64,000 nt of DNA from G025836975 sp049646585 (GTDB taxonomy: Bacteria; Pseudomonadota; Gammaproteobacteria; Burkholderiales; Burkholderiaceae_B): NCBI GenBank assembly GCA_049646585.1, contig JBARWC010000118.1:1-64000 (forward strand), read 5' to 3'. The notes beneath the pieces were generated by a model. The model was not told where the DNA came from. It saw only the letters and a program-made list of their open reading frames with translations, and searched no databases. A program made the position numbers and the translations under genes. The first letter of the stretch is position 1; the number at the start of each line of letters is the position of its first letter. This document shows positions 35,770-42,979 of this stretch, one piece after another.

Positions 35770-36612
35770 ATGTCTGCAGGCATTGTATTTCACTTGCTGG
35801 CGGCTCTGGCGTACGCCGTGCTGGCCATATCGCTTTGGCGCCCTTTGACCCGGGGCGGCGAACAGGTCAGCGCCGGAAAAGTACGGCTGGTATGCCTGGC
35901 CGGCGCCATCGTGCTGCACGGCATAGGCCTGGCGCAAGCCATCGTGCCCAACCACACCCTGGTGCTGGGCTGGGCGCTGGCCCTTTCCGCCGCGGTCTGG
36001 CTGGGCATGGTGGTGTTCTGGCTGGAAAGCCTGGTCATGCGCATCGACGGCCTGCTGCTCATTCTACTCCCCGCCTCGGCTGTGGCCGCGGGCCTGGCCA
36101 GCCTGTTTCCCACGGGCCATATCGTCGCCCACGCCGGCAGCGAATGGCTGCGGGTGCACCTGCTTATCGCCCTGACGGCATACGGGCTGATCACCGTGGC
36201 CGCCCTGCAGGCCATGCTGATGGCCGCCCTGGACCGCCAATTGCACCGGCCGGTGGAATCCGAGGCCACGCGCACCACGCTCAGCCGCGCACTGGATTCC
36301 ATGCCGCCGCTGCTCCTGCAGGAAGTCCTGCTGTTCCGCCTTATCTGGATAGGCTTCGCCATCCTGACGCTTACCGTCATCACGGGCGCCATCGTTTCGC
36401 TGCGCCTGACCACCGACCTGGTCCCCATGGACCACAAGACCATCTTCACGCTGCTGTCCTGGCTGACCTTCGGCGGTCTGCTGGTCGGCCGCTATACGCG
36501 CGGCTGGCGCGGGCGCATCGCCCTGCGCTGGACGCTGGTCGGCTTCGCCTTCCTGCTGCTGTCCTACACGGGCAGCCGCTTCGTGCTCGACGTCATTCTG
36601 CATCGGGGTTAG
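35770..36612 (+). CDS. CcsA/YpjD-family inner membrane protein
   Basis: This 280-residue protein has eight predicted transmembrane helices and belongs to the cytochrome c assembly (CcsA/CcmC-like, YpjD) family. Conserved histidines occur in the loop or helix segments HIGLAQ-like (LHGIGLAQ), HLLIALTAYGLI and MDHKTIFTLLSWL, consistent with heme handling. Single CcsA-type proteins beside ffh are widespread in betaproteobacteria and their role is not settled; some annotations link them to magnesium or cobalt efflux (CorE). The start is ATG 35770 with an AAGGGA ribosome binding site. It is followed with a one-base gap by the next gene. Confidence 0.82.
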   Translation: MSAGIVFHLLAALAYAVLAISLWRPLTRGGEQVSAGKVRLVCLAGAIVLHGIGLAQAIVPNHTLVLGWALALSAAVWLGMVVFWLESLVMRIDGLLLILLPASAVAAGLASLFPTGHIVAHAGSEWLRVHLLIALTAYGLITVAALQAMLMAALDRQLHRPVESEATRTTLSRALDSMPPLLLQEVLLFRLIWIGFAILTLTVITGAIVSLRLTTDLVPMDHKTIFTLLSWLTFGGLLVGRYTRGWRGRIALRWTLVGFAFLLLSYTGSRFVLDVILHRG

Positions 36613-36613
36613 T

Positions 36614-36874
36614 GTGGGAAAAATACTATTCTGGGTAGTGGTCATCTTCGGCGGCCTCCTGGCCGCGCGCCTCCTGGCGCACCACAACGCAAAAGACCGG
36701 GCGGAAAGCGACCGGGCCAGGCCGGCAAAACGACGCGTCAAAGAGCCCAAACCGGTCGAATCCATGGTCCGCTGCGAGCACTGCGGCATACACCTGCCCC
36801 GCTCCGAAGCGGTCATGTCCGAAGGCCATATCTGGTGCAGCCAGGACCACGCCAAGCTGGGCGTATGCCAGTGA
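36614..36874 (+). CDS. PP0621-family small membrane-anchored zinc-ribbon-like protein
   Basis: This 86-residue protein has an N-terminal membrane segment (residues 3-21) and a basic linker. Its C-terminal motif is CEHCGIHLPRSEAVMSEGHIW, then CSQDH, in which the Cys and His residues could bind zinc. This matches the PP0621 family, of unknown function. It starts at GTG 36614, one base after the CcsA-like stop codon, and its end overlaps ampD by 10 bases. The three genes therefore form a tightly packed operon. Confidence 0.8.
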   Translation: MGKILFWVVVIFGGLLAARLLAHHNAKDRAESDRARPAKRRVKEPKPVESMVRCEHCGIHLPRSEAVMSEGHIWCSQDHAKLGVCQ

Positions 36875-37452
36875 ACCCCCTGGTCCTGGACCGCCACGGC
36901 TGGCTCAAACCGCAAGCGGGCGTCATCCATACGCCCTCGCCCAATCACGACGACAGGACCGATCCGGCCGATGTGAGCCTGCTGGTCATGCACAACATCA
37001 GCCTGCCGCCAGGCATCTTCGGCGGCCCTGAAGTCGCCGGCCTGTTCACCAATACGCTGGACTACGATTCGCACCCCTGGCTGGACCGCTTGCGCGGCCT
37101 GCGCGTCTCGGCGCACTTCTTCCTGCGGCGCGACGGCGGCATCGTGCAGTTCGTGTCCACGCAGAAGCGCGCCTGGCACGCCGGCGTATCCTGCTTCGAG
37201 GGCCGCGAACGCTGCAACGACTTTTCGATAGGCATAGAAATGGAGGGCACCGATACCCTGCCCTATGCCGACGAGCAATACCAGACGCTGCGCGCCCTGG
37301 TGCCGGCGCTGCGCGCGCAGCACCCCCTAAAGGCGGTACGCGGCCACGAACACATCGCCCCCGGCCGCAAAACCGACCCAGGCCCCGCCTTCGACTGGCA
37401 GCGCTTGGGCCGCGAAACCGGCTGGCCGGCCCGGCAGTTGCCGCCAGTGTGA
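36865..37452 (+). CDS. ampD: 1,6-anhydro-N-acetylmuramyl-L-alanine amidase AmpD
   Basis: This 195-residue cytoplasmic zinc amidase cleaves the peptide from anhydro-muropeptides in cell-wall recycling. Zinc ligands His43 (VMHNIS), His161 (GHEHIAPG) and Asp171 (KTDPGP), the catalytic Glu125 (GIEMEG) and Lys169 match AmpD. The RAWHAGVS motif is also present. I chose ATG 36865; it overlaps the preceding gene by 10 bases. By loss of function, AmpD commonly affects AmpC induction in other bacteria, but no ampR or ampC is visible here. Confidence 0.95.
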   Translation: MPVNPLVLDRHGWLKPQAGVIHTPSPNHDDRTDPADVSLLVMHNISLPPGIFGGPEVAGLFTNTLDYDSHPWLDRLRGLRVSAHFFLRRDGGIVQFVSTQKRAWHAGVSCFEGRERCNDFSIGIEMEGTDTLPYADEQYQTLRALVPALRAQHPLKAVRGHEHIAPGRKTDPGPAFDWQRLGRETGWPARQLPPV

Positions 37453-37472
37453 ATCGGCGCCCGAATAAACGC

Positions 37473-37498
37473 GCCCTTGCCACGATACCGGCAAGGGC
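37473..37498. terminator. Hairpin between convergent ampD and htpG
   Basis: GCCCTTGCC (37473-37481) and GGCAAGGGC (37490-37498) form a perfect 9-bp stem with an 8-nt loop. On the minus strand it is followed by GCGTTTATT, a short T-rich tract, so it most likely ends the htpG transcript and may serve both strands. Confidence 0.65.
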
Positions 37499-37519
37499 GG
37501 GCTCCACAGCCTGCTGTGA

Positions 37520-39427
37520 TTATTTATTCAACAACAGGCGATTCATGCGCTTGACGAAGGCGGCCGGGTCCGAGAGGCTGGCGCCTTCGGCCAGCATGGC
37601 CTGGTCCAGCAGCAGCAAAGACCATTCTTCGAAATCGGCGTCCGGGGCGCCCTGAACCTGCGCAATCAAAGCGTGTTCGGGGTTGATCTCCAGAATCGGC
37701 TTGACCTCGGGCGCCGCCTGGCCTGCCGCCTGCAGCATGCGCAGCAGGTGCGGGCTAAGCTCGTGCTCGTCGACCACCACGCAAGCCGGCGAATCCACCA
37801 GGCGCCCGGTTACGCGCACTTCCTTCACCTTGTCGCCCAGCGAAGTCTTCAGGCGCTCGACCAAAGGCTTGAAGGTCTCGGCCACTTCGGCCTGATGCTT
37901 CTTTTCTTCCTCGTCGGCCAGTTGGTCCAGATCCAGGCCGCCCTTGGCGATGGAGACCAGCGCCTTGCCATCGAAATCGCGCAGATAGGACAGCATCCAT
38001 TCATCCACGCGGTCAGACAACAGCAGGACTTCCAGCCCCTTCTTGCGGAAGATCTCCAGATGCGGGCTGTTGCTGGCGGCCGCAAACGTATCGGCGCTGA
38101 CATAATAGATTTTGTCCTGGCCTTCTTTCATGCGCGACACATAATCGGCCAGCGACACCGTCTGCGCCGAACCCTCGGCCTGCGTGGAGGCAAAGCGCAG
38201 CAGCTTGGCGATGCGTTCTTTATTGGCGGCGTCCTCGCCCGTGCCCTCTTTAAGCACCTGCCCGAATTCCTTCCAGAAATCGGCATATTGCTCGGGCTTG
38301 TTCTCGGCAAGGTCTTCCAGCAGGGACAAGATGCGTTTGGCGGAGCCTTCGCGTATCACGCGCACATCGCGGCTTTCCTGCAGTATTTCACGCGACACGT
38401 TCAGCGGCAGGTCGGCCGAATCGATAACGCCGCGCACAAAACGCAGATAGGTCGGCAGCAGTTGCTCGGCCTCGTCCATGATGAACACCCGCTTCACATA
38501 CAGCTTGACCCCGCGCCGGCCCTCGCGGTCCCACAAATCCATGGGTGCATGCTTGGGTATGTACAGCAGCTGCGTGTATTCGCTGCGGCCTTCCACGCGG
38601 TTGTGCGTCCAGGCTAGCGGATCGTCGTAATCGTGCCCGATGTGCTTGTAGAACTCTTGGTATTGCTCGTCGCTGATGTCCGACTTGGACCGCGTCCACA
38701 AGGCATTGGCCTGGTTGACGGTTTCCCATTCGTTCTTCTTGACCTGCTCGGACTTCTCGGCGTCCCACTCTTCCTTCAGCATCTGGATGGGCAGCGAGAT
38801 ATGGTCGGAATAGCGCCGCAACACCTCGCGCAGCTTCCAGCCGCCAAGGAAATCGTCTTCGTCCTTGCGCAGGTACAGCGTGACCGAAGTGCCGCGATCG
38901 GCTTTTTCCACTTGCGTGATCGAGAATTCGCCCTGGCCGTCGGACTCCCACAAGATGGCATCGGTCTCGGCGGCGCCGGCGCGGCGGCTCAGCACCGACA
39001 CCTTCTCGGCCACGATGAAAGACGAATAAAAGCCCACGCCGAACTGGCCGATAAGCTGCGCGTCTTTTTGCTTGTCGCCGGTCAGTTGCGAGAAGAATTC
39101 CTTGGTGCCCGAGCGCGCAATGGTGCCCAAGTTGGCCACCGCCTCGTCGCGGCTCATGCCGATGCCGTTGTCGGAAATGGTGACCGTGCGCTGATCCTTG
39201 TCGTACTCCACGCGTATGCGCAAGTCGGTATCGCCCTGGAACAGGTCGGGATTGTCGATGGCTTCGAAGCGCAGCTTGTCGCAGGCGTCGGAGGCATTGG
39301 AAACCAGTTCGCGCAGGAAAATCTCTTTATTGCTGTACAGCGAGTGGATCATCAAGTGCAGCAATTGCTTCACTTCGGCCTGAAATCCCAGGGTTTCCGA
39401 ATTGCTTGTCGTGTCGGTTTGAGTCAT
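37520..39427 (-). CDS. htpG: Molecular chaperone HtpG (Hsp90)
   Basis: This 635-residue ATP-dependent chaperone has the GHKL ATPase N-domain with FLRELVSNASDACDKLR, ISDNGIGMSRDE and GQFGVGFYSSF. The middle domain follows (GVKLYVKRVFIMDEAEQLLP, then NVSREILQESRD). A C-terminal dimerisation domain ends FVKRMNRLLLNK. The start is ATG 39427 (protein begins MTQTDTT); earlier in-frame codons are not conserved. A near-consensus heat-shock promoter lies about 100-130 bases upstream, so sigma-32 control is expected. It is convergent with ampD across a hairpin. Confidence 0.97.
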   Translation of the reverse strand: MTQTDTTSNSETLGFQAEVKQLLHLMIHSLYSNKEIFLRELVSNASDACDKLRFEAIDNPDLFQGDTDLRIRVEYDKDQRTVTISDNGIGMSRDEAVANLGTIARSGTKEFFSQLTGDKQKDAQLIGQFGVGFYSSFIVAEKVSVLSRRAGAAETDAILWESDGQGEFSITQVEKADRGTSVTLYLRKDEDDFLGGWKLREVLRRYSDHISLPIQMLKEEWDAEKSEQVKKNEWETVNQANALWTRSKSDISDEQYQEFYKHIGHDYDDPLAWTHNRVEGRSEYTQLLYIPKHAPMDLWDREGRRGVKLYVKRVFIMDEAEQLLPTYLRFVRGVIDSADLPLNVSREILQESRDVRVIREGSAKRILSLLEDLAENKPEQYADFWKEFGQVLKEGTGEDAANKERIAKLLRFASTQAEGSAQTVSLADYVSRMKEGQDKIYYVSADTFAAASNSPHLEIFRKKGLEVLLLSDRVDEWMLSYLRDFDGKALVSIAKGGLDLDQLADEEEKKHQAEVAETFKPLVERLKTSLGDKVKEVRVTGRLVDSPACVVVDEHELSPHLLRMLQAAGQAAPEVKPILEINPEHALIAQVQGAPDADFEEWSLLLLDQAMLAEGASLSDPAAFVKRMNRLLLNK

Positions 39428-39530
39428 GGTCCAGCCTGAAAAAATGATCAATAAAACAATTGTTTAGCCAATATTTACTACGCCCCGCAGCGCGGAGCGG
39501 CAGCTTCGAAAGCCGCTTATTCCTTTTACG

Positions 39531-39556
39531 ATGGGGGCGGGAAGCGGATTTTCAAG
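39531..39556 (-). promoter_or_regulatory. Sigma-32 (heat-shock) promoter of htpG
   Basis: On the minus strand CTTGAAA (39556-39550) is followed after 13 bases by CCCCAT (39536-39531). This matches the sigma-32 consensus CTTGAAA-N11-16-CCCCATnT. It predicts a leader of roughly 95 bases to the htpG ATG. Placement in front of a heat-shock gene makes this a strong call. Confidence 0.8.
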
Positions 39557-39606
39557 CGGACGCGGGGTTGCGTAAAACGCCTTGTTACACCCGAAAACAA
39601 GCTCTT

Positions 39607-39622
39607 GGTGTACGGTTACACC
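39607..39622. promoter_or_regulatory. Inverted repeat upstream of the nor operon
   Basis: GGTGTA-CGGT-TACACC is a perfect 6-bp inverted repeat. A further direct copy of GTTACACC lies at 39584-39591, within another inverted repeat (CTTGTT...AACAAG, 39581-39601). The cluster sits about 80-115 bases before the first nor-region start codon. It does not match the FNR/DNR box (TTGATN4ATCAA) or the GGT-N7-ACC NorR box, so the regulator is unknown. Confidence 0.45.
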
Positions 39623-39698
39623 TACGACTGACAGTAATGAAGCAGATAGTTCGGTCTTTGTATCCAGGTTACCCGGCCCAGAACAAAGGAGTGCGATC

Positions 39699-39824
39699 GT
39701 GCAAGCTATAGCGCTTTTCAATGTATTGAAAGTCATCGGACTAGCGGTCCTTGTGCTGATGGTCACCGCCATCTGTTACGCCGGCATCATCGGGATCAGC
39801 TACTGGTCCGGCATCGGCGTCTGA
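39699..39824 (+). CDS. 41-residue single-pass membrane peptide leading the nor operon
   Basis: This tiny protein starts at GTG 39699, 8 bases after an AAAGGA ribosome binding site. It reads as one hydrophobic helix (about residues 8-33) with a short Trp/Gly-rich end (SYWSGIGV). The frame is open further upstream but the longer N-terminus has no hydrophobic or conserved character and no ribosome binding site. It ends 13 bases before norC. I do not recognise a family. Position and topology suggest an accessory subunit or assembly peptide of the NorBC complex, comparable in kind to small subunits of cytochrome oxidases; this is inference. Confidence 0.6.
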   Translation: MQAIALFNVLKVIGLAVLVLMVTAICYAGIIGISYWSGIGV

Positions 39825-39837
39825 CACGGAGGCCACC

Positions 39838-40704
39838 ATGAACAAGCGCCAGACCCGTGTTTTCGCCATCGCTTCCACCGCCATTGCCACACTGCTGTTC
39901 CTGGGGCTTACGGTGGACAGCCACCGCCAGTTCCCCACCCTGACCAATTCCAAATCCATCACCGAAGAAGTCGTGCGCGGCCAGAACGTCTGGCACGCCT
40001 ACAACTGCATCAACTGCCATACGATTTTCGGCGAAGGCGCCTACTACGCGCCCGACCTCACCAAAATCACCCAACACCGCGGCGCCCCCTACCTGACCGC
40101 CTTCCTGAAAGACCCCACCCAGTTCTACGACGAACAAAAACATCGCCGGCTGATGCCCAACCTGCACATGAAAGACCAGGAAATCTCCGACGTCATCGCC
40201 TTCATGGACTGGGTCAGCAAGGTCGACAACCAGGGCTGGCCGCCCCGGCCCATCCTGGTCACCGGCAGTTCCATACCCGGCACCGACCTTAGCATCGCCC
40301 AGCAGGACGAAAGCGGCGCGGGCCACAAGGGCGGCTTGCCGCCGGGCACTCGCCCGGTCAGCAGCGCCAACGACCCCATCGCCCTGGGCCAGGCGCTGTT
40401 CCGCACCGTTACGCCCACCTGTTCCGCCTGCCACTCCACCGCCCCCGGCGTGAACCTGGCGGGCCCGACCCTGGCCAACTTGGCCGCCACCGCCGAAAAA
40501 ACCCTGGCTTCGCCCGACTACAAGGGCAAGGCCAAGACCGTGGAGGAATACATCCGGGAATCCATCGTCGAGCCCAGCGCCTACCTGCACCCCGGGCCCA
40601 TGTATTCGGCCAATGGCGTGTCCTTCATGCCGCCGTCCTACGGCAAGGACCTGAGCACAGAGCAAATAGATCAACTGGTCGCCTATCTGGCGTCGTTCAA
40701 ATAA
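39838..40704 (+). CDS. norC: Nitric oxide reductase cytochrome c subunit, two-heme form
   Basis: This 288-residue membrane-anchored cytochrome has an N-terminal membrane segment (about residues 8-25). The first heme motif CINCH (residues 57-61) lies in a canonical NorC domain, with a methionine candidate in RRLMPNLHM. A second heme motif CSACH (residues 195-199) lies in an extra C-terminal cytochrome c domain, with a methionine in SFMPPSYG. Typical NorC is about 150 residues with one heme, so this is a NorC fused to a second cytochrome c. The extra domain may replace a soluble electron donor. It starts at ATG 39838 after GGAGG and is followed by norB after 51 bases. Confidence 0.92.
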   Translation: MNKRQTRVFAIASTAIATLLFLGLTVDSHRQFPTLTNSKSITEEVVRGQNVWHAYNCINCHTIFGEGAYYAPDLTKITQHRGAPYLTAFLKDPTQFYDEQKHRRLMPNLHMKDQEISDVIAFMDWVSKVDNQGWPPRPILVTGSSIPGTDLSIAQQDESGAGHKGGLPPGTRPVSSANDPIALGQALFRTVTPTCSACHSTAPGVNLAGPTLANLAATAEKTLASPDYKGKAKTVEEYIRESIVEPSAYLHPGPMYSANGVSFMPPSYGKDLSTEQIDQLVAYLASFK

Positions 40705-40755
40705 CGGCTTAGCTCTTACGGAACACACGGAACAGCCACATACCCAGGAGTCGCC

Positions 40756-42141
40756 ATGCGTTACAGATCTCAATCGGTCGCCTATTGGTATTTCGCGCTA
40801 GCCATGATTCTTTTCGGACTGCAGTTGGTCTTCGGCCTGCTGTCCGCCTCGAAATACCTGGGCCCGGACCCCCTGCTGAACATCCTGCCTTTCGACGTCA
40901 CCAAAACCATACACACCAACCTGCTGATCGTCTGGGTGCTTACCGGCTTCATGGGCGCCACCTACTGGATCGTGGCGGACGAATCGCGTTCGGAACTGCA
41001 TAGCGTCAAGCTGGCCTACATCCAGCTCGTCCTGTGGGCCATCATGGGCGTCACCGCCGTCATCGGCTACCTGTTCGGCTACGGCACGGGCAACAAGCTG
41101 CTGGAACAGCCCCTGCCGAACAAGCTGCTGATCGTCGTCTGCATGCTGATCTTCCTGTACAACGTAGGCATGACCATAAAACGGTCGGGGCGCTTCACCA
41201 CCACGGAAGGCGTGCTGCTGCTGGGCCTGGGCTCGTCCGCCGTGCTCTACCTGCCCGCCCTGCTGCACTACGAAAACTACGTGGTGTCCATCTTCTACCG
41301 CTGGTGGACCATACACCTGTGGGTCGAAGGCGTGTGGGAAATGATCCAGGGCTCCTTCCTGGCCTACCTGCTGATACGGCTGTCCGGCGCTGACCGCGAA
41401 GTCCTGGAAAAATGGCTGTACGTCATCGTGGGGCTGGTCTTCATTGCCGGCATCCTGGGCACCGCGCACCACTATTACTGGGTTGGCGTGCCGTCCTACT
41501 GGCTGCCGCTGGGCGGCTTCTTCAGCGCACTTGAACCGGTCGCACTGGTGGGCATGGCCATGTACGCCTACTTCGCCATACGGCGCACCGGCATGCGCCA
41601 CCCCAACGGCCTGGCCCTGCACTGGACCATAGGCAGCGCCGTCTTTACCCTGTTCGGCGCCGGCCTGCTGGGCCTGGCCCACACCTTTCCCGACATCAAC
41701 AAATGGACGCACGGCACCCTGATCACCGCCATGCACGGCCACGCCGCCTTCTATGGCGCCTACGCCATGATCGTCATGGCCGTCATCAGCTACGCCATGC
41801 CCAGCATGCTGGTGGGCCGCAAGGAAGAAGGCAGCTCCATAGGCTACTGGGCCTTCTGGCTGCAGATCGCCGGCATGTTCGGCATGACGCTGTCCTTCGC
41901 CACCGCCGGCATCGGCCAGGTCTACCTGGAACGCGTCCTGGGCATAGGCTATCTGGACGTGCAGCTAAAAATACAGATCCACTTCCTGATGCTGATCGCC
42001 ACGGCCTCGCTTTTCGCCGTCGGCGTGGGCCTGTTCATCTACGACTTCTTCCGCTACGCGCCGCGCCTGGTGCCCTCGGAAGACGCCGACACTGTCCAGA
42101 AGGCGCCGGCTGGCGGCTTGGCCAATGAACAAGCCGGCTGA
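40756..42141 (+). CDS. norB: Nitric oxide reductase catalytic subunit NorB
   Basis: This 461-residue heme-copper-oxidase-like protein has 12 predicted membrane helices. It reduces two NO to N2O using electrons from NorC at the periplasmic face. Key histidines are in TKTIHTNLLIVWVLTG, WTIHLWVEGVWEMIQG (the HLWVEG...E segment that ligates FeB and supplies the essential glutamates), GTAHHYYWVG and MHGHAAFYGAY. It lacks the quinol-oxidising N-terminal extension of qNor, consistent with a cytochrome c-dependent cNor and with the adjacent norC. The start is ATG 40756 after CAGGAG. It overlaps norQ by 17 bases. Confidence 0.96.
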   Translation: MRYRSQSVAYWYFALAMILFGLQLVFGLLSASKYLGPDPLLNILPFDVTKTIHTNLLIVWVLTGFMGATYWIVADESRSELHSVKLAYIQLVLWAIMGVTAVIGYLFGYGTGNKLLEQPLPNKLLIVVCMLIFLYNVGMTIKRSGRFTTTEGVLLLGLGSSAVLYLPALLHYENYVVSIFYRWWTIHLWVEGVWEMIQGSFLAYLLIRLSGADREVLEKWLYVIVGLVFIAGILGTAHHYYWVGVPSYWLPLGGFFSALEPVALVGMAMYAYFAIRRTGMRHPNGLALHWTIGSAVFTLFGAGLLGLAHTFPDINKWTHGTLITAMHGHAAFYGAYAMIVMAVISYAMPSMLVGRKEEGSSIGYWAFWLQIAGMFGMTLSFATAGIGQVYLERVLGIGYLDVQLKIQIHFLMLIATASLFAVGVGLFIYDFFRYAPRLVPSEDADTVQKAPAGGLANEQAG

Positions 42142-42970
42142 TGTCCTAAGCCGCCTGCACGACGCGGCAGATAGCCAGGGCGCCCTTGACCCGGACCAAG
42201 CGCCCTACTACCTGCCCTGCGCCGACGAAGTCGAACTGTTCGAGCAATGCCACCGCAACGGCCTGGCCGTCATGCTGAAAGGCCCCACCGGCTGCGGCAA
42301 AACCCGCTTCGTCGAACACATGGCCTGGCGGCTGGGCCGGCCGCTGATCACCGTGTCCTGCCACGACGACCTTAGCGCCAGCGACCTGATCGGACGCTTC
42401 CTGATACGCCACGACAAAACCGTATGGCAGGACGGCCCCCTGACCACGGCAGTACGCAGCGGTGCCATCTGCTACCTGGACGAAGTCGTTGAAGCCCGCC
42501 AGGACACCATCGTCGTCCTGCACCCGCTAACCGACTACCGCCGCAGCCTGTCCATCGACAAGACCGGCGAAACCCTGCACGCCGCCCCCGGCTTCCAACT
42601 GGTCGTGTCCTACAACCCCGGCTACCAGCGCATGCTGAAAGACCTGAAGCCCAGCACGCGCCAGCGCTTCGTGGCCCTGGACTTCGACTTCCCCACGCCC
42701 GAACGCGAGGCCGACATCATCGTCCAGGAAAGCGGCGTAGCCCGCCCCACCGCCCAGGCCCTGGTAACGCTGGCGCACAAGCTGCGCGCCTTCCAGGACC
42801 GCGGCCTGGCCGAAGTGCCCAGCACCCGGCTGCTGGTCGCCACCGCGCAACTGATCGCCCAGGGCATCCCCGTCAAACGCGCCTGCCAGGTCGCCCTGGT
42901 ATCGCCCCTATCGGACGACGCCTCGCTGGCCGGCGCCATGCGCGACCTGGTCGAGCTTAGCTTTCCCTAA
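42125..42970 (+). CDS. norQ: MoxR-type AAA+ ATPase NorQ (CbbQ/NirQ family)
   Basis: This 281-residue AAA+ ATPase is required for activation or assembly of nitric oxide reductase. Walker A is GPTGCGKT (residues 53-60); Walker B is AICYLDEVVEAR. The sensor segment VVSYNPGYQR and arginine finger region PSTRQRF follow. The C-terminal CbbQ domain (residues about 215-280) is present. It begins inside the end of norB (17-base overlap) and is followed 9 bases later by norD, its VWA-domain partner. Together they form the conserved norCBQD module. Confidence 0.94.
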   Translation: MNKPADVLSRLHDAADSQGALDPDQAPYYLPCADEVELFEQCHRNGLAVMLKGPTGCGKTRFVEHMAWRLGRPLITVSCHDDLSASDLIGRFLIRHDKTVWQDGPLTTAVRSGAICYLDEVVEARQDTIVVLHPLTDYRRSLSIDKTGETLHAAPGFQLVVSYNPGYQRMLKDLKPSTRQRFVALDFDFPTPEREADIIVQESGVARPTAQALVTLAHKLRAFQDRGLAEVPSTRLLVATAQLIAQGIPVKRACQVALVSPLSDDASLAGAMRDLVELSFP

Positions 42971-42979
42971 GGCCGCGCC

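Noticed and set aside
37673..39439. Long plus-strand frames opposite htpG
   Set aside because: Shadows of htpG; HtpG motifs are complete on the minus strand.
39436..39460. A TGATCAAT sequence that resembles half of an FNR/DNR box near the nor operon
   Set aside because: Only one half-site fits TTGATN4ATCAA, and it lies within the htpG leader rather than before norC.
39607..39622. A NorR box (GGT-N7-ACC) with sigma-54 promoter upstream of norC
   Set aside because: The GGT and ACC of the palindrome are 10 bases apart rather than 7, and no TGG-N10-GC type -24/-12 promoter is visible.
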